From contig NZ_JACONZ010000001.1 in assembly GCF_014287275.1 (NCBI RefSeq), positions 744,001-808,000 on the forward strand: a DNA stretch of 64,000 bases, given 5' to 3'. The notes under the pieces are model-generated. The model was not told where the DNA came from, ran no database searches, and saw only the letters and a list, made by a program, of their open reading frames with translations. A program made the position numbers and the translations under genes. The stretch comes from Anaerofilum hominis (GTDB lineage Bacteria > Bacillota > Clostridia > Oscillospirales > Ruminococcaceae). Shown here one piece after another: positions 44,703 through 53,544 of the stretch; within the stretch, counting starts at the first letter, position 1, and each line of letters starts with the position of its first letter.

Positions 44703-45157
44703 AGCTTGCCCTCCTCTCCGACACACACGGCCTGCTGCGGCCTGAGGTGCGGAAGCAGCTGAAAACCGCCGACGCCATTTTTCATGGCGGGGACATCCAT
44801 ACCCAGAGCATCGTGGACGAGCTGCGCCGGTATGCCCCCCTCTACGTTGTCCGCGGCAACAACGACGGGGACTGGGCAGCGGCGCTCCCCCACGACCTCA
44901 CCGTCGCGCTGGGCGGTGTGACTTTCTACATGGTCCACAACAGGAAAGAGGTCCCCGCGGAACTCCCCGGGGTCCATGTGGTGGTGTTCGGCCACTCGCA
45001 CAAAGCCGTACAGGAGGAAAAGGACGGTGTGCTGTGGCTCAACCCCGGCTCCTGCGGCCCCCGCCGGTTCCATCAGGAAATCACCATGATGACGGCGGAG
45101 GTTTGGGACGGGAAGATCCGGGTGGAGAAGATCACCTTTCCCGGGGAGGCGAGATGA
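44699..45157 (+). CDS. YfcE/MJ0936-type metallophosphoesterase
   Basis: A 152-aa calcineurin-like phosphodiesterase with the metal motifs LLSDTHGLL, HGGDIHT, VRGNNDGD, MVHN and VFGHSHK, then LNPGSCGPRR. Hydrolyses phosphodiesters in vitro in characterised members; the natural substrate is uncertain. Starts 4 bases before the SDR stop (ATGA). Confidence 0.93.
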   Translation: MKLALLSDTHGLLRPEVRKQLKTADAIFHGGDIHTQSIVDELRRYAPLYVVRGNNDGDWAAALPHDLTVALGGVTFYMVHNRKEVPAELPGVHVVVFGHSHKAVQEEKDGVLWLNPGSCGPRRFHQEITMMTAEVWDGKIRVEKITFPGEAR

Positions 45158-45657
45158 TGGAACTTGGTTTGACCTTTCCCCTGCAGCGGTTTTTAAAGAT
45201 AAAAACGCCGGCCTGCGGCACAGAGCCGGACCGGCGCTTTTGCTGGGACCTTCATGTGATCGATCTGCGGGGCCGCAAAAGCCTGCTTGCCGTCCACTGC
45301 CAAAGCCGCTACGCTTTTGTGCGGTACGACGTGCCGCCCCGCCGGTGGGCAGACCTGGCCGGGCTGTTCCGGGAGGGGCTGACGGAAAGTCTCGCCGCCG
45401 CCGGTTTTTCCCGCGGGCAGATCGCCCTCTATCTGCAAAAGGCGGGCGCGCTCTCCCTCACCCGCACCCACGGCCGCCGGGAGGTGGCCTTTCTCAATCG
45501 CGCCTGGGAGGATGTGCTGGCGCTCGATCTGTGCCTGGACGCCGACAGCCAGGCACAGCCCCTGCTGGACCATGCCGTCAACACCCGGCCGGGGCGCTGT
45601 GCGGGCGCGGATGGGCTGGGGACAGGGGCGGCGAGGATGGCCGAAACGCTGAAGTAG
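45154..45657 (+). CDS. DUF6933-like protein
   Basis: A 167-aa soluble protein. The pattern WDLHVIDLRGRKSLLAVHCQ-SRYAFV, then a helical middle and LTRTHGRREVAFLNRAWEDV, fits the DUF6933 family of unknown function. The last 30 residues are glycine/arginine-rich. GGGGAGG lies 6 bases before ATG 45154, and the start overlaps the YfcE stop. Confidence 0.72.
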   Translation: MMELGLTFPLQRFLKIKTPACGTEPDRRFCWDLHVIDLRGRKSLLAVHCQSRYAFVRYDVPPRRWADLAGLFREGLTESLAAAGFSRGQIALYLQKAGALSLTRTHGRREVAFLNRAWEDVLALDLCLDADSQAQPLLDHAVNTRPGRCAGADGLGTGAARMAETLK

Positions 45658-45821
45658 CGTCCAAAGGCCCCGCGCAGCGGCAGACGACGCCGCGCAGCCG
45701 CCCAGCGCTTTCGCGGCGTTTTCACAGCGCTTTCCCAAGCGGTCCTCCCGCCGGGAGAGCTGCTCTCCCGATAAGTTCCCGGATGTCCCGCGGCGGCGCG
45801 GACGCCGCGCACCGCGGTTTC

Positions 45822-45850
45822 TTGTAATCCGGGGCCAACGGGGTTATAAT
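45822..45850 (+). promoter_or_regulatory. Promoter of the TrmH-family gene
   Basis: TTGTAA, 17-base spacer, TATAAT, 77 bases before the start codon. Confidence 0.7.
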
Positions 45851-45926
45851 TGCCACATAACGGCCCCGCAGGGTCCGCGTTCCCCCGCGCTTCCCTGCCG
45901 GGGCGTCTTTCATGGAGGAGGCCGCC

Positions 45927-46754
45927 ATGCCCAACATCGTTGAAGTGACCGATCTTGCACAGCCGGAACTGGACGTCTTTGCCCGGCTGACGGAAACGCA
46001 GCTGCGCAGCCGCCTGGAGCCGGAAAAGGGCGTTTTTATCGCTGAGAGCCCCAAGGTGATCGAGCGCGCGCTGGACGCGGGCTATGAACCGCTCTCGCTT
46101 TTGATGGAGCGCAGGCAGATCGAGGGACAGGCGCGCGGCGTCATCCGCCGCTGCGGGGATATCCCCGTTTATACGGCCGACGACAGCCTGCTGGCCGGGC
46201 TGACCGGCTACCGGCTCACCCGGGGCGTGCTCTGCGCCATGCGCAGGCCGCACCTGCCGGAGGCGGAGACCGTGTGCGCCTCCGCCCGCCGGGTGGCGGT
46301 GCTGGAGGGCATTGTGGACGCCACCAACGTGGGGGCGATCTTCCGCTCTGCCGCAGCGCTGGGCATGGACGCGGTGCTGCTGACCCCCACCTGCTGCGAC
46401 CCGCTGTGCCGCCGCGCGGCGCGGGTGAGCATGGGCGCCGTCTTTCAGGTGCCCTGGGCCCGCATCGGCAGCGGGCCGGACGACTGGCCGCAGCCGGGCA
46501 TGGCCCTGCTGCAGAAGTTCAGCTTCAAAACCGCCGCCATGGCTTTGAGCGACGACGCCGTCAGCATTGAGGACCCGCGTCTTGCGGCAGAGCAGAAGCT
46601 CGCCGTCGTGCTGGGCACCGAGGGGGACGGCCTGGCCCCACGCACGATCGCCGCCTGCGACTACACCGTGCGCATCCCCATGTACCACGGTGTGGACTCG
46701 CTGAACGTGGCGGCGGCCAGCGCGGTGGCTTTTTGGCAGCTGCGGTACAGATAG
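45927..46754 (+). CDS. TrmH/SpoU-family RNA 2'-O-methyltransferase
   Basis: A 275-aa protein with an N-terminal substrate-binding domain (FIAESPKVIERALDAGYEP) and the SPOUT catalytic domain. The knot motifs are DATNVGAIFRSAAALGMDAVLL, VVLGTEGDGL and IPMYHGVDSLNVAAASAVA. Methylates a ribose in tRNA or rRNA using SAM; which nucleotide is not predictable. ATG 45927 lies 5 bases after GGAGGAGG; an in-frame ATG at 45912 overlaps that site. Confidence 0.93.
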   Translation: MPNIVEVTDLAQPELDVFARLTETQLRSRLEPEKGVFIAESPKVIERALDAGYEPLSLLMERRQIEGQARGVIRRCGDIPVYTADDSLLAGLTGYRLTRGVLCAMRRPHLPEAETVCASARRVAVLEGIVDATNVGAIFRSAAALGMDAVLLTPTCCDPLCRRAARVSMGAVFQVPWARIGSGPDDWPQPGMALLQKFSFKTAAMALSDDAVSIEDPRLAAEQKLAVVLGTEGDGLAPRTIAACDYTVRIPMYHGVDSLNVAAASAVAFWQLRYR

Positions 46755-47394
46755 GAGATCGCCCCCAAAAGCAGACAGATCGAAAAAAGGTTCTTCTCCA
46801 CAGGCAGAAAACGATCCTCGCCGCCCGCGGCAGCCGCAGCCGGACGGAAACCGGCCGCAAAGCGATAACGCGCAGGCAGAGCAGGCAGCGCCGCCACGAG
46901 CTTTCCATTTTCATTCCGCCGCAGCGTGAGGACGGAACCGCTCGCAGGCTTGCCGGCGGCCACCAGCTCCTCGGCGCTTCTCCGTCTGGACCTTTCTCCT
47001 GCGAAAAAACATCGTCCGCTGCTTTTTCTCTGCCGGGAAGCGACGGCTTTGTGCGCTGTCGGTCTCCCGTCCGTGCCTTTTGATACATTTTGAAACAGAG
47101 CGGCAAAACAAAGCCATAAATTCCGTTTTTTCCCACAGTGCGTTTTGTGTTTATGTCTTTGTTTCTGCGCTGCATTCGTTTGAGGCGGCCGCCCTTTTAT
47201 TTTGCGGGCGGGCCGTGTTCTCCGCACAAGAAGCCCCCGGCAGCGGGGGCTTCTTATATGCTCATTTTCCACGCCCTTGCGCCTTTTGCCGCCGCCGGGC
47301 AGGACGAAGGGGACGGCGCCGCACCGGCAGCGCCGTCCCCTAAAAGATCATGTCTGCAGTTCAAAAGCGTCTCTCTGCCCGCGCCGCCCGCGCC
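46755..47394. other. Non-coding stretch with two hairpins
   Basis: No supported gene. Two stems are visible: GAAGCCCCCG/CGGGGGCTTC (47230-47253) and AGGGGACGGCGC/GCGCCGTCCCCT (47308-47341). They lie between convergent genes and may act in 3'-end formation, though neither has a long T-run. Confidence 0.5.
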
Positions 47395-49935
47395 TCAGTC
47401 CTCCCCGGCGGAGACGTGCGGCTGAATGCGCCCTTCCTCCACCAGCCGGATGAAAAGCAGCCCCAGGTCGGGGTCGAACTGGGTGCCCAGGTTGCGGCGG
47501 ATCTCCTGCAGCGCCTGCTCCACGCTCATGGCTTCTTTATAGCTGCGCTTTGACACCATGGCGTCAAAGGAGTCGGCCAGACAAAGGCACCGCGCGCCGA
47601 TGGGGATCGTCTCCCCCGCGATGCCGCGGGGATAGCCCTTGCCGTCCCAGCGCTCGTGATGGCCGATGGCAGAGGGGATGACATAGTCGAGGGAGGGCAG
47701 ATAGCGGATCATGGCGATGGACCCCTCCACGTGCTGCTTCATGACCTCGTACTCCTCTTTGGTCAGGCGGGTGGTCTTGGACAGGATGGCCTCGGGGATA
47801 CCGATCTTGCCGATGTCATGCAGCAGGCCCGCCTGCCGGATGATCTCCACATGCTCGGCGTCCAGCGGGATGGCCGCCGCCAGGACGGAGGCATACTCGG
47901 CCACGTTATTGGAATGGTTGAAGGTGTAGTGGTCCTTGGCGTCGATGGCCGCGGTCAGCGCGTAGATGGTTGCCGCGCAGTTGTCGGCCAGCGCCCGTTT
48001 TTCCTGAAAATTGCTGTCCGTATCCTGCCGGTTCTGTTCCGGGTCATACAGCACGACGCGGTTTTTGCCGTTGGATTTGGCGGTATAGACCGCCATGTTG
48101 GCATAGGTGAAAAGCTCCTCGACCGAAGCGGCCGACACCGGGTAAGCGCAGATGCCGGCGCTGAACGTGAGAAACTTTTTCGTCTTTTCCGGCGCGCTGC
48201 TCACCTCATAGCGCAGCCAGTCCCGCGCCTGCCGGGCCAGGGTCTCCGCCACCGAGGCGGTGCAGAACGGCAGGCTGACGGCAAAATCCTTGCCGCCGTA
48301 CCGTGCCACTGTGCCCCGCGGCCCTACCAGCGCGGTCAGCTGCTCGCCGAACCGGCGCAGGATGCGGTCCCCCTCTGTGGTGCCGTAAAGCTCGTTATAA
48401 AGGTGAAAATCGTCAAAGCTGATCATCAGCAGCGACAGGCTGTCGTGCCGGCAAAGCTCAAAATCGCGCCGGATGCACTCTTCAAAATAGCCGCGGTTGA
48501 ACAGGTTGGTCAGCGGGTCGCGCCGGGCCTTGTTCTCGATGGCCGCATACAGCGACGCGTTTTTCAGTGCCATCGAAAGCACGGCCGCCATCGACTCGAG
48601 AAAGGTGACTTCGCGGAAGCTCAGCTCCCGCGCGCGCCCCTGCCCGGACTCGTCCGAAAAAGTGGTGATGGCGGTCAGCTCGTCGTCACAGACCACCGGC
48701 AGGATAAAGCTGATATGCATCTCGGCAAAGCGGCGCTTTTCCTCCTCCCACAGGGAGCGGTAGATGCGGGTGCGCTGGAACTCGGCGTAACTCACGCCGT
48801 GGTTATAGCTTTTGAGCCAGGGCACCAGCGGGTTGTCCCCGGCGATGAAATCGCCCTTTGCCAGCGCGGAATTGGTGCAGTCTGCGACCTGATAGCCGCC
48901 GGCCCCGGGCTGATAGAGAAAGACCCGCGCCGTTCTGCCCGGCAGATTGCGCTGCAAAAAGTCTCGGTACAGCTCTAATATCTCGTCCAGTTTCAGGGTC
49001 TTGTTGATGGCGCTGGAAAACTGCTTGAGCTGCGCCTCCTGGTTTTCCTGCCCTTTTACGAACAGGTTGCTCATCAGCCGCCGCACGGCGCTGTAGACCG
49101 CCATGGTGACCAGCGAAAAACCCACCGCAAACACGATGACCTTATATTCCTGATAATTGGAAAAATACCGCTCATAAAACGCCTCCATCGGCTGGTACCC
49201 GGCGATGAGCACCAGGGTGGTGAGCACGGCCGACACCAGATAGGCCGGCCCGTTGGAGGCAATGCCCCGCAGCTGGATCATGCGCTTTTTGTAAAGGGCG
49301 TAATACAGGCAGATGGCGTTGATCCCGCAGGAAAAGGTGTCTACCGGCAGCGAGACCATCTGCGGCAGCACCGCGGCCACCGTGCAGGCAAACATGACCG
49401 CCACGCCGGCGATCATGGGGGTGAACTGGGACAGCGGGACCCGATCCTCCCGCACGCTTTTGTAGGCCAGCCTCCAGGCCTCCCACAGCGTGACCACCAC
49501 CAGCAGGATCGGCACGATGACAGCCGGCGAAACGCCATATTCGAACCGGCGCTCCCCCGCCTCCTCCACGACCCGCGGGCTGGTGATGAAAACGTGGAAC
49601 AGGTTGAGGGCCGTCACCACCACCCAGCTGGCAAACAGGGTGCCCCGCACAAAGCCCCCCTTGGACTCGGTGAAGCAGTACATGAAGTTGTAGACGAAGA
49701 ACGGGGTCAGAAAGATGCCCATGATCGAGACTTCGTACCAGAACTCCGGCCCCGGATAGACCGTCAGCCGCATAAAGAGCGAACCGGTACACCAGGCGGT
49801 AAACGCGCACAGCAGCTCCATAAAGGCATAGATCTGTTTGTTTTTTTTCGCGCTCAGCACGGTCAGCAGCAGAAAAATGTTGCACAGCGCTGAGATCAGG
49901 GGCACGATAATGAACAGACGCTGGTTCAGCGACAT
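47395..49935 (-). CDS. 7TM - GAF - degenerate GGDEF - HD-GYP signalling protein
   Basis: An 846-aa protein. Seven or eight N-terminal helices (about 1-285, 7TM-sensor type) lead to a GAF-like domain (about 310-465), then a GGDEF-fold domain (about 475-635) and an HD-GYP domain (about 655-840). In the GGDEF domain the signature reads RYGGKDF, so the second acidic residue is changed; diguanylate cyclase activity is doubtful. The HD-GYP signatures are intact (HDIGKIGIP and HHERWDGKGYP), so it is probably a cyclic-di-GMP phosphodiesterase sensing a small ligand at the membrane. It starts inside the end of the GH3 gene (10-base overlap). Confidence 0.93.
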   Translation of the reverse strand: MSLNQRLFIIVPLISALCNIFLLLTVLSAKKNKQIYAFMELLCAFTAWCTGSLFMRLTVYPGPEFWYEVSIMGIFLTPFFVYNFMYCFTESKGGFVRGTLFASWVVVTALNLFHVFITSPRVVEEAGERRFEYGVSPAVIVPILLVVVTLWEAWRLAYKSVREDRVPLSQFTPMIAGVAVMFACTVAAVLPQMVSLPVDTFSCGINAICLYYALYKKRMIQLRGIASNGPAYLVSAVLTTLVLIAGYQPMEAFYERYFSNYQEYKVIVFAVGFSLVTMAVYSAVRRLMSNLFVKGQENQEAQLKQFSSAINKTLKLDEILELYRDFLQRNLPGRTARVFLYQPGAGGYQVADCTNSALAKGDFIAGDNPLVPWLKSYNHGVSYAEFQRTRIYRSLWEEEKRRFAEMHISFILPVVCDDELTAITTFSDESGQGRARELSFREVTFLESMAAVLSMALKNASLYAAIENKARRDPLTNLFNRGYFEECIRRDFELCRHDSLSLLMISFDDFHLYNELYGTTEGDRILRRFGEQLTALVGPRGTVARYGGKDFAVSLPFCTASVAETLARQARDWLRYEVSSAPEKTKKFLTFSAGICAYPVSAASVEELFTYANMAVYTAKSNGKNRVVLYDPEQNRQDTDSNFQEKRALADNCAATIYALTAAIDAKDHYTFNHSNNVAEYASVLAAAIPLDAEHVEIIRQAGLLHDIGKIGIPEAILSKTTRLTKEEYEVMKQHVEGSIAMIRYLPSLDYVIPSAIGHHERWDGKGYPRGIAGETIPIGARCLCLADSFDAMVSKRSYKEAMSVEQALQEIRRNLGTQFDPDLGLLFIRLVEEGRIQPHVSAGED

Positions 49936-51569
49936 CCTGCATCCCCCTCTCCCGATGTGAACGCTGAGGGCCTGTGCAGCAGGTCCAGCACCGCCTCGCG
50001 GGGCGCACCCACCCGGGGCAGCTTCTGCCCGCTGGCGGCCTCATAGCGCGCGATGGTGCCGGTGGGCAGCATCGTCACCTCCAGCGGGTCGATGCCCAGC
50101 AGCCGCTTCAGGTCCTTGTAATCGCCGTCGTAATAGCGGAAATAAACCGACAGGTGCTCGCGGATGATCTCCCTGCTCAGGGCCGGGCTCTGGCGCGCCC
50201 CCGCCCGCAGCTCTACATACAGCCGCAGAAAAGAGTGCCCGTTGTCGTCGTATTCTTTCAGGGCGAACCAGTCCGCCACCGGCAGGCAGGACATCTCGAT
50301 CACCTTGCGGATCTCCCGCTCGGTGATGCGGGTAAAGCCGGCGATGTCGATGACGGTGGGGATGCGGTCGACATATTCAAACTGCGGCAGTTCCAGCCCG
50401 TCCTGCGGGTTGCGCAGCCGCAGGCAGCGGTAGACGTCCCCCACCCGGTAGCGCAAAAACGCGCCGCCCCGCAGCACGGTGATGACCAGTTCGTAGTTCT
50501 GGCCCGCCACCAGCTCGTTGATCAGATAGGTGTGCGGCTTGTAAGACGGATCGGCCAGGTTGCGGAGCATCTCCTGCTCGGGGATGAACTCATAAAAACA
50601 GGCGTCCGGAAAAAAGACCAGACCGTTTTTGCTCCAGGTCTCGGTGCCAAGACAGGTCGGCTCGGTACCGCCCGCCAGCTCCATCGGGCGCACGCCCCAG
50701 GCGGCCTCCAGCTCATCCTTATACCGGCTGGAATCGGTGCCGATGCAGACAAAGCCGTCCAGACGGAACAGGTCTTTGGGCAGCAGGGGCTTGCCGTCCC
50801 GCCGCGAGCGGTAACGGCCCGCCGCCAGCCGCCAGAGCATGCGCGGGCTGATGCCCAGTATCGAGCGCAGACGGCTGCCGCTCTCCTGCGAAGAGTGGCC
50901 CATCTGTTCCAGATTGCGGGTGGTGCCGTACAGCACGCTGCTCATGCCGAAGAACATGTTCATGCCCTGCTGCAGCGCCAGTTTATAGCCCCGCCGGCTC
51001 TGCTGGCCGAACGAGAGCTTGCGGGCCTCCCGCACCGACGGCAAAAAGCGCACGCGAAGCTCCGGCTCGATCAGGTCCGGAAAAAGGCCGGTGGCATAGG
51101 GCATGGGCGCCAGGCTGTAGAGGATGCGGGAGCCAGGCTTTACATGGAACCTGCCCTTGCCGCTGCTGGTGGCCAGCAGCACCGCGCCCAGCATATTGTG
51201 CTTGTAGGTGTCCAGCATGCTTTCGGTGTAAGGGGCGTATTTGGCCGGGAAATCGCCGCCTTCCCAGGTCGTGCGCAGCCAGACCACCGGCTTTGCGGGC
51301 AGCATCTCCTCCCGTCTGGTCAGCAGCACGTCGGCGTAATCGCCAAAGCTGGTCAGCGGCACCCTGCGCCGGAACTCATCCAGCGTGCGGGGCGGGTCTC
51401 CCCCAAAAAAGCGCTGGCCCAAAGCGCACCGGCTCATCAGGTCGATCTGTTCCATCAACAGCCGGCGCTGGATCCCCATGTATTCCTCCATCGAGAGATC
51501 CAGAAACCCGCAGTACTCCTGCCAGATCTCAGCGGCGGAACAGCTTTTCAGTTTTTCTTCAAAGGTCAT
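49926..51569 (-). CDS. GH3-family acyl-acid-amido synthetase-like protein
   Basis: A 547-aa protein of the GH3 branch of adenylate-forming enzymes. It has an ATSSGKG phosphate loop-like motif, GGTEPTCLG and YELVITVLRGGAFLRYRVGDVYRC in the ATP-binding core, and a C-terminal lid domain. Plant GH3 enzymes join amino acids to acyl acids; bacterial roles are largely unknown. It is translated just ahead of, and overlaps, the cyclic-di-GMP protein. ATG 51569 follows GAGGAGG by 6 bases. Confidence 0.88.
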   Translation of the reverse strand: MTFEEKLKSCSAAEIWQEYCGFLDLSMEEYMGIQRRLLMEQIDLMSRCALGQRFFGGDPPRTLDEFRRRVPLTSFGDYADVLLTRREEMLPAKPVVWLRTTWEGGDFPAKYAPYTESMLDTYKHNMLGAVLLATSSGKGRFHVKPGSRILYSLAPMPYATGLFPDLIEPELRVRFLPSVREARKLSFGQQSRRGYKLALQQGMNMFFGMSSVLYGTTRNLEQMGHSSQESGSRLRSILGISPRMLWRLAAGRYRSRRDGKPLLPKDLFRLDGFVCIGTDSSRYKDELEAAWGVRPMELAGGTEPTCLGTETWSKNGLVFFPDACFYEFIPEQEMLRNLADPSYKPHTYLINELVAGQNYELVITVLRGGAFLRYRVGDVYRCLRLRNPQDGLELPQFEYVDRIPTVIDIAGFTRITEREIRKVIEMSCLPVADWFALKEYDDNGHSFLRLYVELRAGARQSPALSREIIREHLSVYFRYYDGDYKDLKRLLGIDPLEVTMLPTGTIARYEAASGQKLPRVGAPREAVLDLLHRPSAFTSGEGDAGCR

Positions 51570-51643
51570 CCACGGCCTCCTCATTTCCGTCCCCACACCC
51601 CAGGGACCGTTCTCATCGCCGCGCCGCCGGGGGCCTTTCCCGG

Positions 51644-52231
51644 TCAGCCGCGGCCTTTTCCCGTTTTCAGGCAGGCGCGCAGGCTGCGGGCGGTGGGCAG
51701 CAAAAAAGGCACCCGGGCCCGGTAGCTCTCATAGCCCGCGATGCTGTGCGGAAAGACCCTGCGGTCCTGCCAAAACACATAGGCCGCATCCAGCGCGGTG
51801 AACAGCGCGAAAGCCAGACCCAGCCCCGCGCCGCCCAGCGCGCCCCACAGCCCCAGGTAGCTCAGGCCCAGCCAGAGCACCCCCGGATGGCGGCAGAGGG
51901 CAAAGACGCCGGTGTCCACCAGCGGCAGCCTGCCGTCCGGCGGCGGCGCCACACCGCTGCCGCCGGACGGCAGCGCAAAAAACAAAGTGTGGACCAGCAG
52001 AGCCAGCCCCGCCGCGGCCAGCAGCAGCGAAAGCCAGCGCAGAGGCCACAGGCCGCCGAAAAGCGCGCCCGGGCCCCGGCGCAGCACCAGCCAGAGGGTG
52101 GATGCGGTCAGCAAAACGCCTCCCAGGGCGAAAAAGGCGGACGCCCCCCGCCGGGGGCGCAGAACGCCGAAAAGATCAGAGAGCGCGAACACGAAAAACG
52201 AGACCGCCCCCAGCAGCAGCGGCGCGGTCAC
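51644..52231 (-). CDS. ICMT/PEMT-like membrane methyltransferase
   Basis: A 195-aa protein with about five helices. The C-terminal pattern LCRHPGVLWLGLSYLG ... GYESYRARVPFLLP fits the isoprenylcysteine/phospholipid methyltransferase family, which binds SAM near this RHP motif. The GTG start at 52231 overlaps the degV stop (GTGA). Substrate unknown. Confidence 0.75.
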   Translation of the reverse strand: MTAPLLLGAVSFFVFALSDLFGVLRPRRGASAFFALGGVLLTASTLWLVLRRGPGALFGGLWPLRWLSLLLAAAGLALLVHTLFFALPSGGSGVAPPPDGRLPLVDTGVFALCRHPGVLWLGLSYLGLWGALGGAGLGLAFALFTALDAAYVFWQDRRVFPHSIAGYESYRARVPFLLPTARSLRACLKTGKGRG

Positions 52232-53079
52232 TTTTCGTGGAACGCCAGCCCGATGCAGCCCGCGCCGGTATAAGCGCCGATGATGGCGCCGATCCACTCC
52301 ACCCGCACCTTTGCGCCGGGATCGATGGCCTGCAGCCGCTCCTTGACCTGCGCGGCCAGCTCCTCCCGGTCCGCATGGTAGAGAAAGACCTCCTCGCCGT
52401 ACTGCGCCTGCTTGCGGTAACGGTCCAGGATATTGTCCACCGCGGCCGGAAAGCCGTGTACGATGCCCACGTCCCGCACCGTGCCGTCGCGGAACATCAA
52501 AATCGGCTTGACGTTCAAAAGATCGGCCGCCAGCACCCGGATGGCCCCGACCTTGCCGGCTTTGCGGAAATTGTCCATCGACTCGACCACAAAATAAGCG
52601 CCGATCTTGCCGCGCAGCACATCCAGCCGGGCAGTGATCTCCGCCGTCCCCGCGCCCGCGCGCGCCATGCGGGCCGCCTCCAGCGCCATCATGCAGAGCG
52701 CATAGCAGTTCTGCAGCGAGTCATAAGCCGTGATGGGGGTGGAAAACCCCTGTTCTTGCAGCATGCGGATCGCCGTGCAGGCCGTGCTGAAAGAGCCGGA
52801 CATCTGGCTGGTCAGGCCGACAAAAAGGATCTCGTCACAGTCCTGTGCAGCCGAAAAAGCATCCATGTACTGGGCGATATTGGGGTGGGAGGTGGTGGGC
52901 AGTTTTTTGCGCCCCTGCAGCTTTTGAAAAAATGTGGGCGGATCGATCTCCACATTGTTCAGGTACTGCTCTTCCGGGCTGAAGACGACCACGTCCGGGA
53001 TGACAATGACCCCGAATTCAGCAGCCAGCGCCGGGGACATCTCGGATGAGGAGTTCGTGAAGACCTGGACTTTTCCCAT
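52228..53079 (-). CDS. DegV-family fatty acid-binding protein
   Basis: A 283-aa protein with the two-domain DegV fold: VFTNSSSEMSPALAAEFG at the start, KLPTTSHPN, LTSQMSGSFSTA, and a C-terminal IGAIIGAYTGAGCIGLAF. Family members bind fatty acids and, as FakB, present them to the FakA kinase; no fakA is in this window. Coupled to the methyltransferase-like gene. Confidence 0.93.
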   Translation of the reverse strand: MGKVQVFTNSSSEMSPALAAEFGVIVIPDVVVFSPEEQYLNNVEIDPPTFFQKLQGRKKLPTTSHPNIAQYMDAFSAAQDCDEILFVGLTSQMSGSFSTACTAIRMLQEQGFSTPITAYDSLQNCYALCMMALEAARMARAGAGTAEITARLDVLRGKIGAYFVVESMDNFRKAGKVGAIRVLAADLLNVKPILMFRDGTVRDVGIVHGFPAAVDNILDRYRKQAQYGEEVFLYHADREELAAQVKERLQAIDPGAKVRVEWIGAIIGAYTGAGCIGLAFHEK

Positions 53080-53318
53080 AAAGCAGCCCTCCTGATCGTT
53101 CTCTGTTTATTTTTCAGTTTCAGTCGGTTTTATTCTAACTGATTTAAAGCAGAAAAGCTATAAGATTTGACCGTTTTCTTCAATTTTTTTCATTATTTTG
53201 CGTTTTGGTCTCTCATTGTTCGGCCAATTTATCATCTTTTCGCCTCTGGTGACCAACGGCCCCTGCAGCCGGTCTGAAAAGGCGCTTTTAAAAGCGATCT
53301 GCGATGGCTGGGGCGCAC

Positions 53319-53361
53319 AAAAAAACAGGCCGCCTGCGGCAGTTCTCCCGCCGGCGGCCTG
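53319..53361 (-). terminator. Terminator of the beta-CASP gene
   Basis: On the minus strand CAGGCCGCC/GGCGGCCTG with additional inner pairing, followed by seven T. Confidence 0.82.
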
Positions 53362-53544
53362 CACTTTGATCTGTACCTTTAAAATAGAGCGAGAGCGGAC
53401 GGGACCGGGCCCCTGCAGGCGGCGGGTCTTGCGCGCTTTGTTCTCCCGCCGTCTGAAAGCCGTTTTCGCCCGGCCCCTTTTCCTGGAGCAGAGCGGCCGC
53501 CCGCCCCGCAGCCCACCCGCCGCCTGCCACAGAAAAGCTGTGCC

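Noticed and set aside
46661-47272. Possible membrane protein on the minus strand after the TrmH gene
   Set aside because: It has one hydrophobic stretch, but much of the frame is the shadow of the methyltransferase end and an arginine-rich spacer; no ribosome site and no clear start.
49974-51725. 583-aa plus-strand open frame opposite the GH3 gene
   Set aside because: Shadow frame with histidine/glutamine/arginine bias and no start signal; the GH3 motifs on the minus strand are intact.
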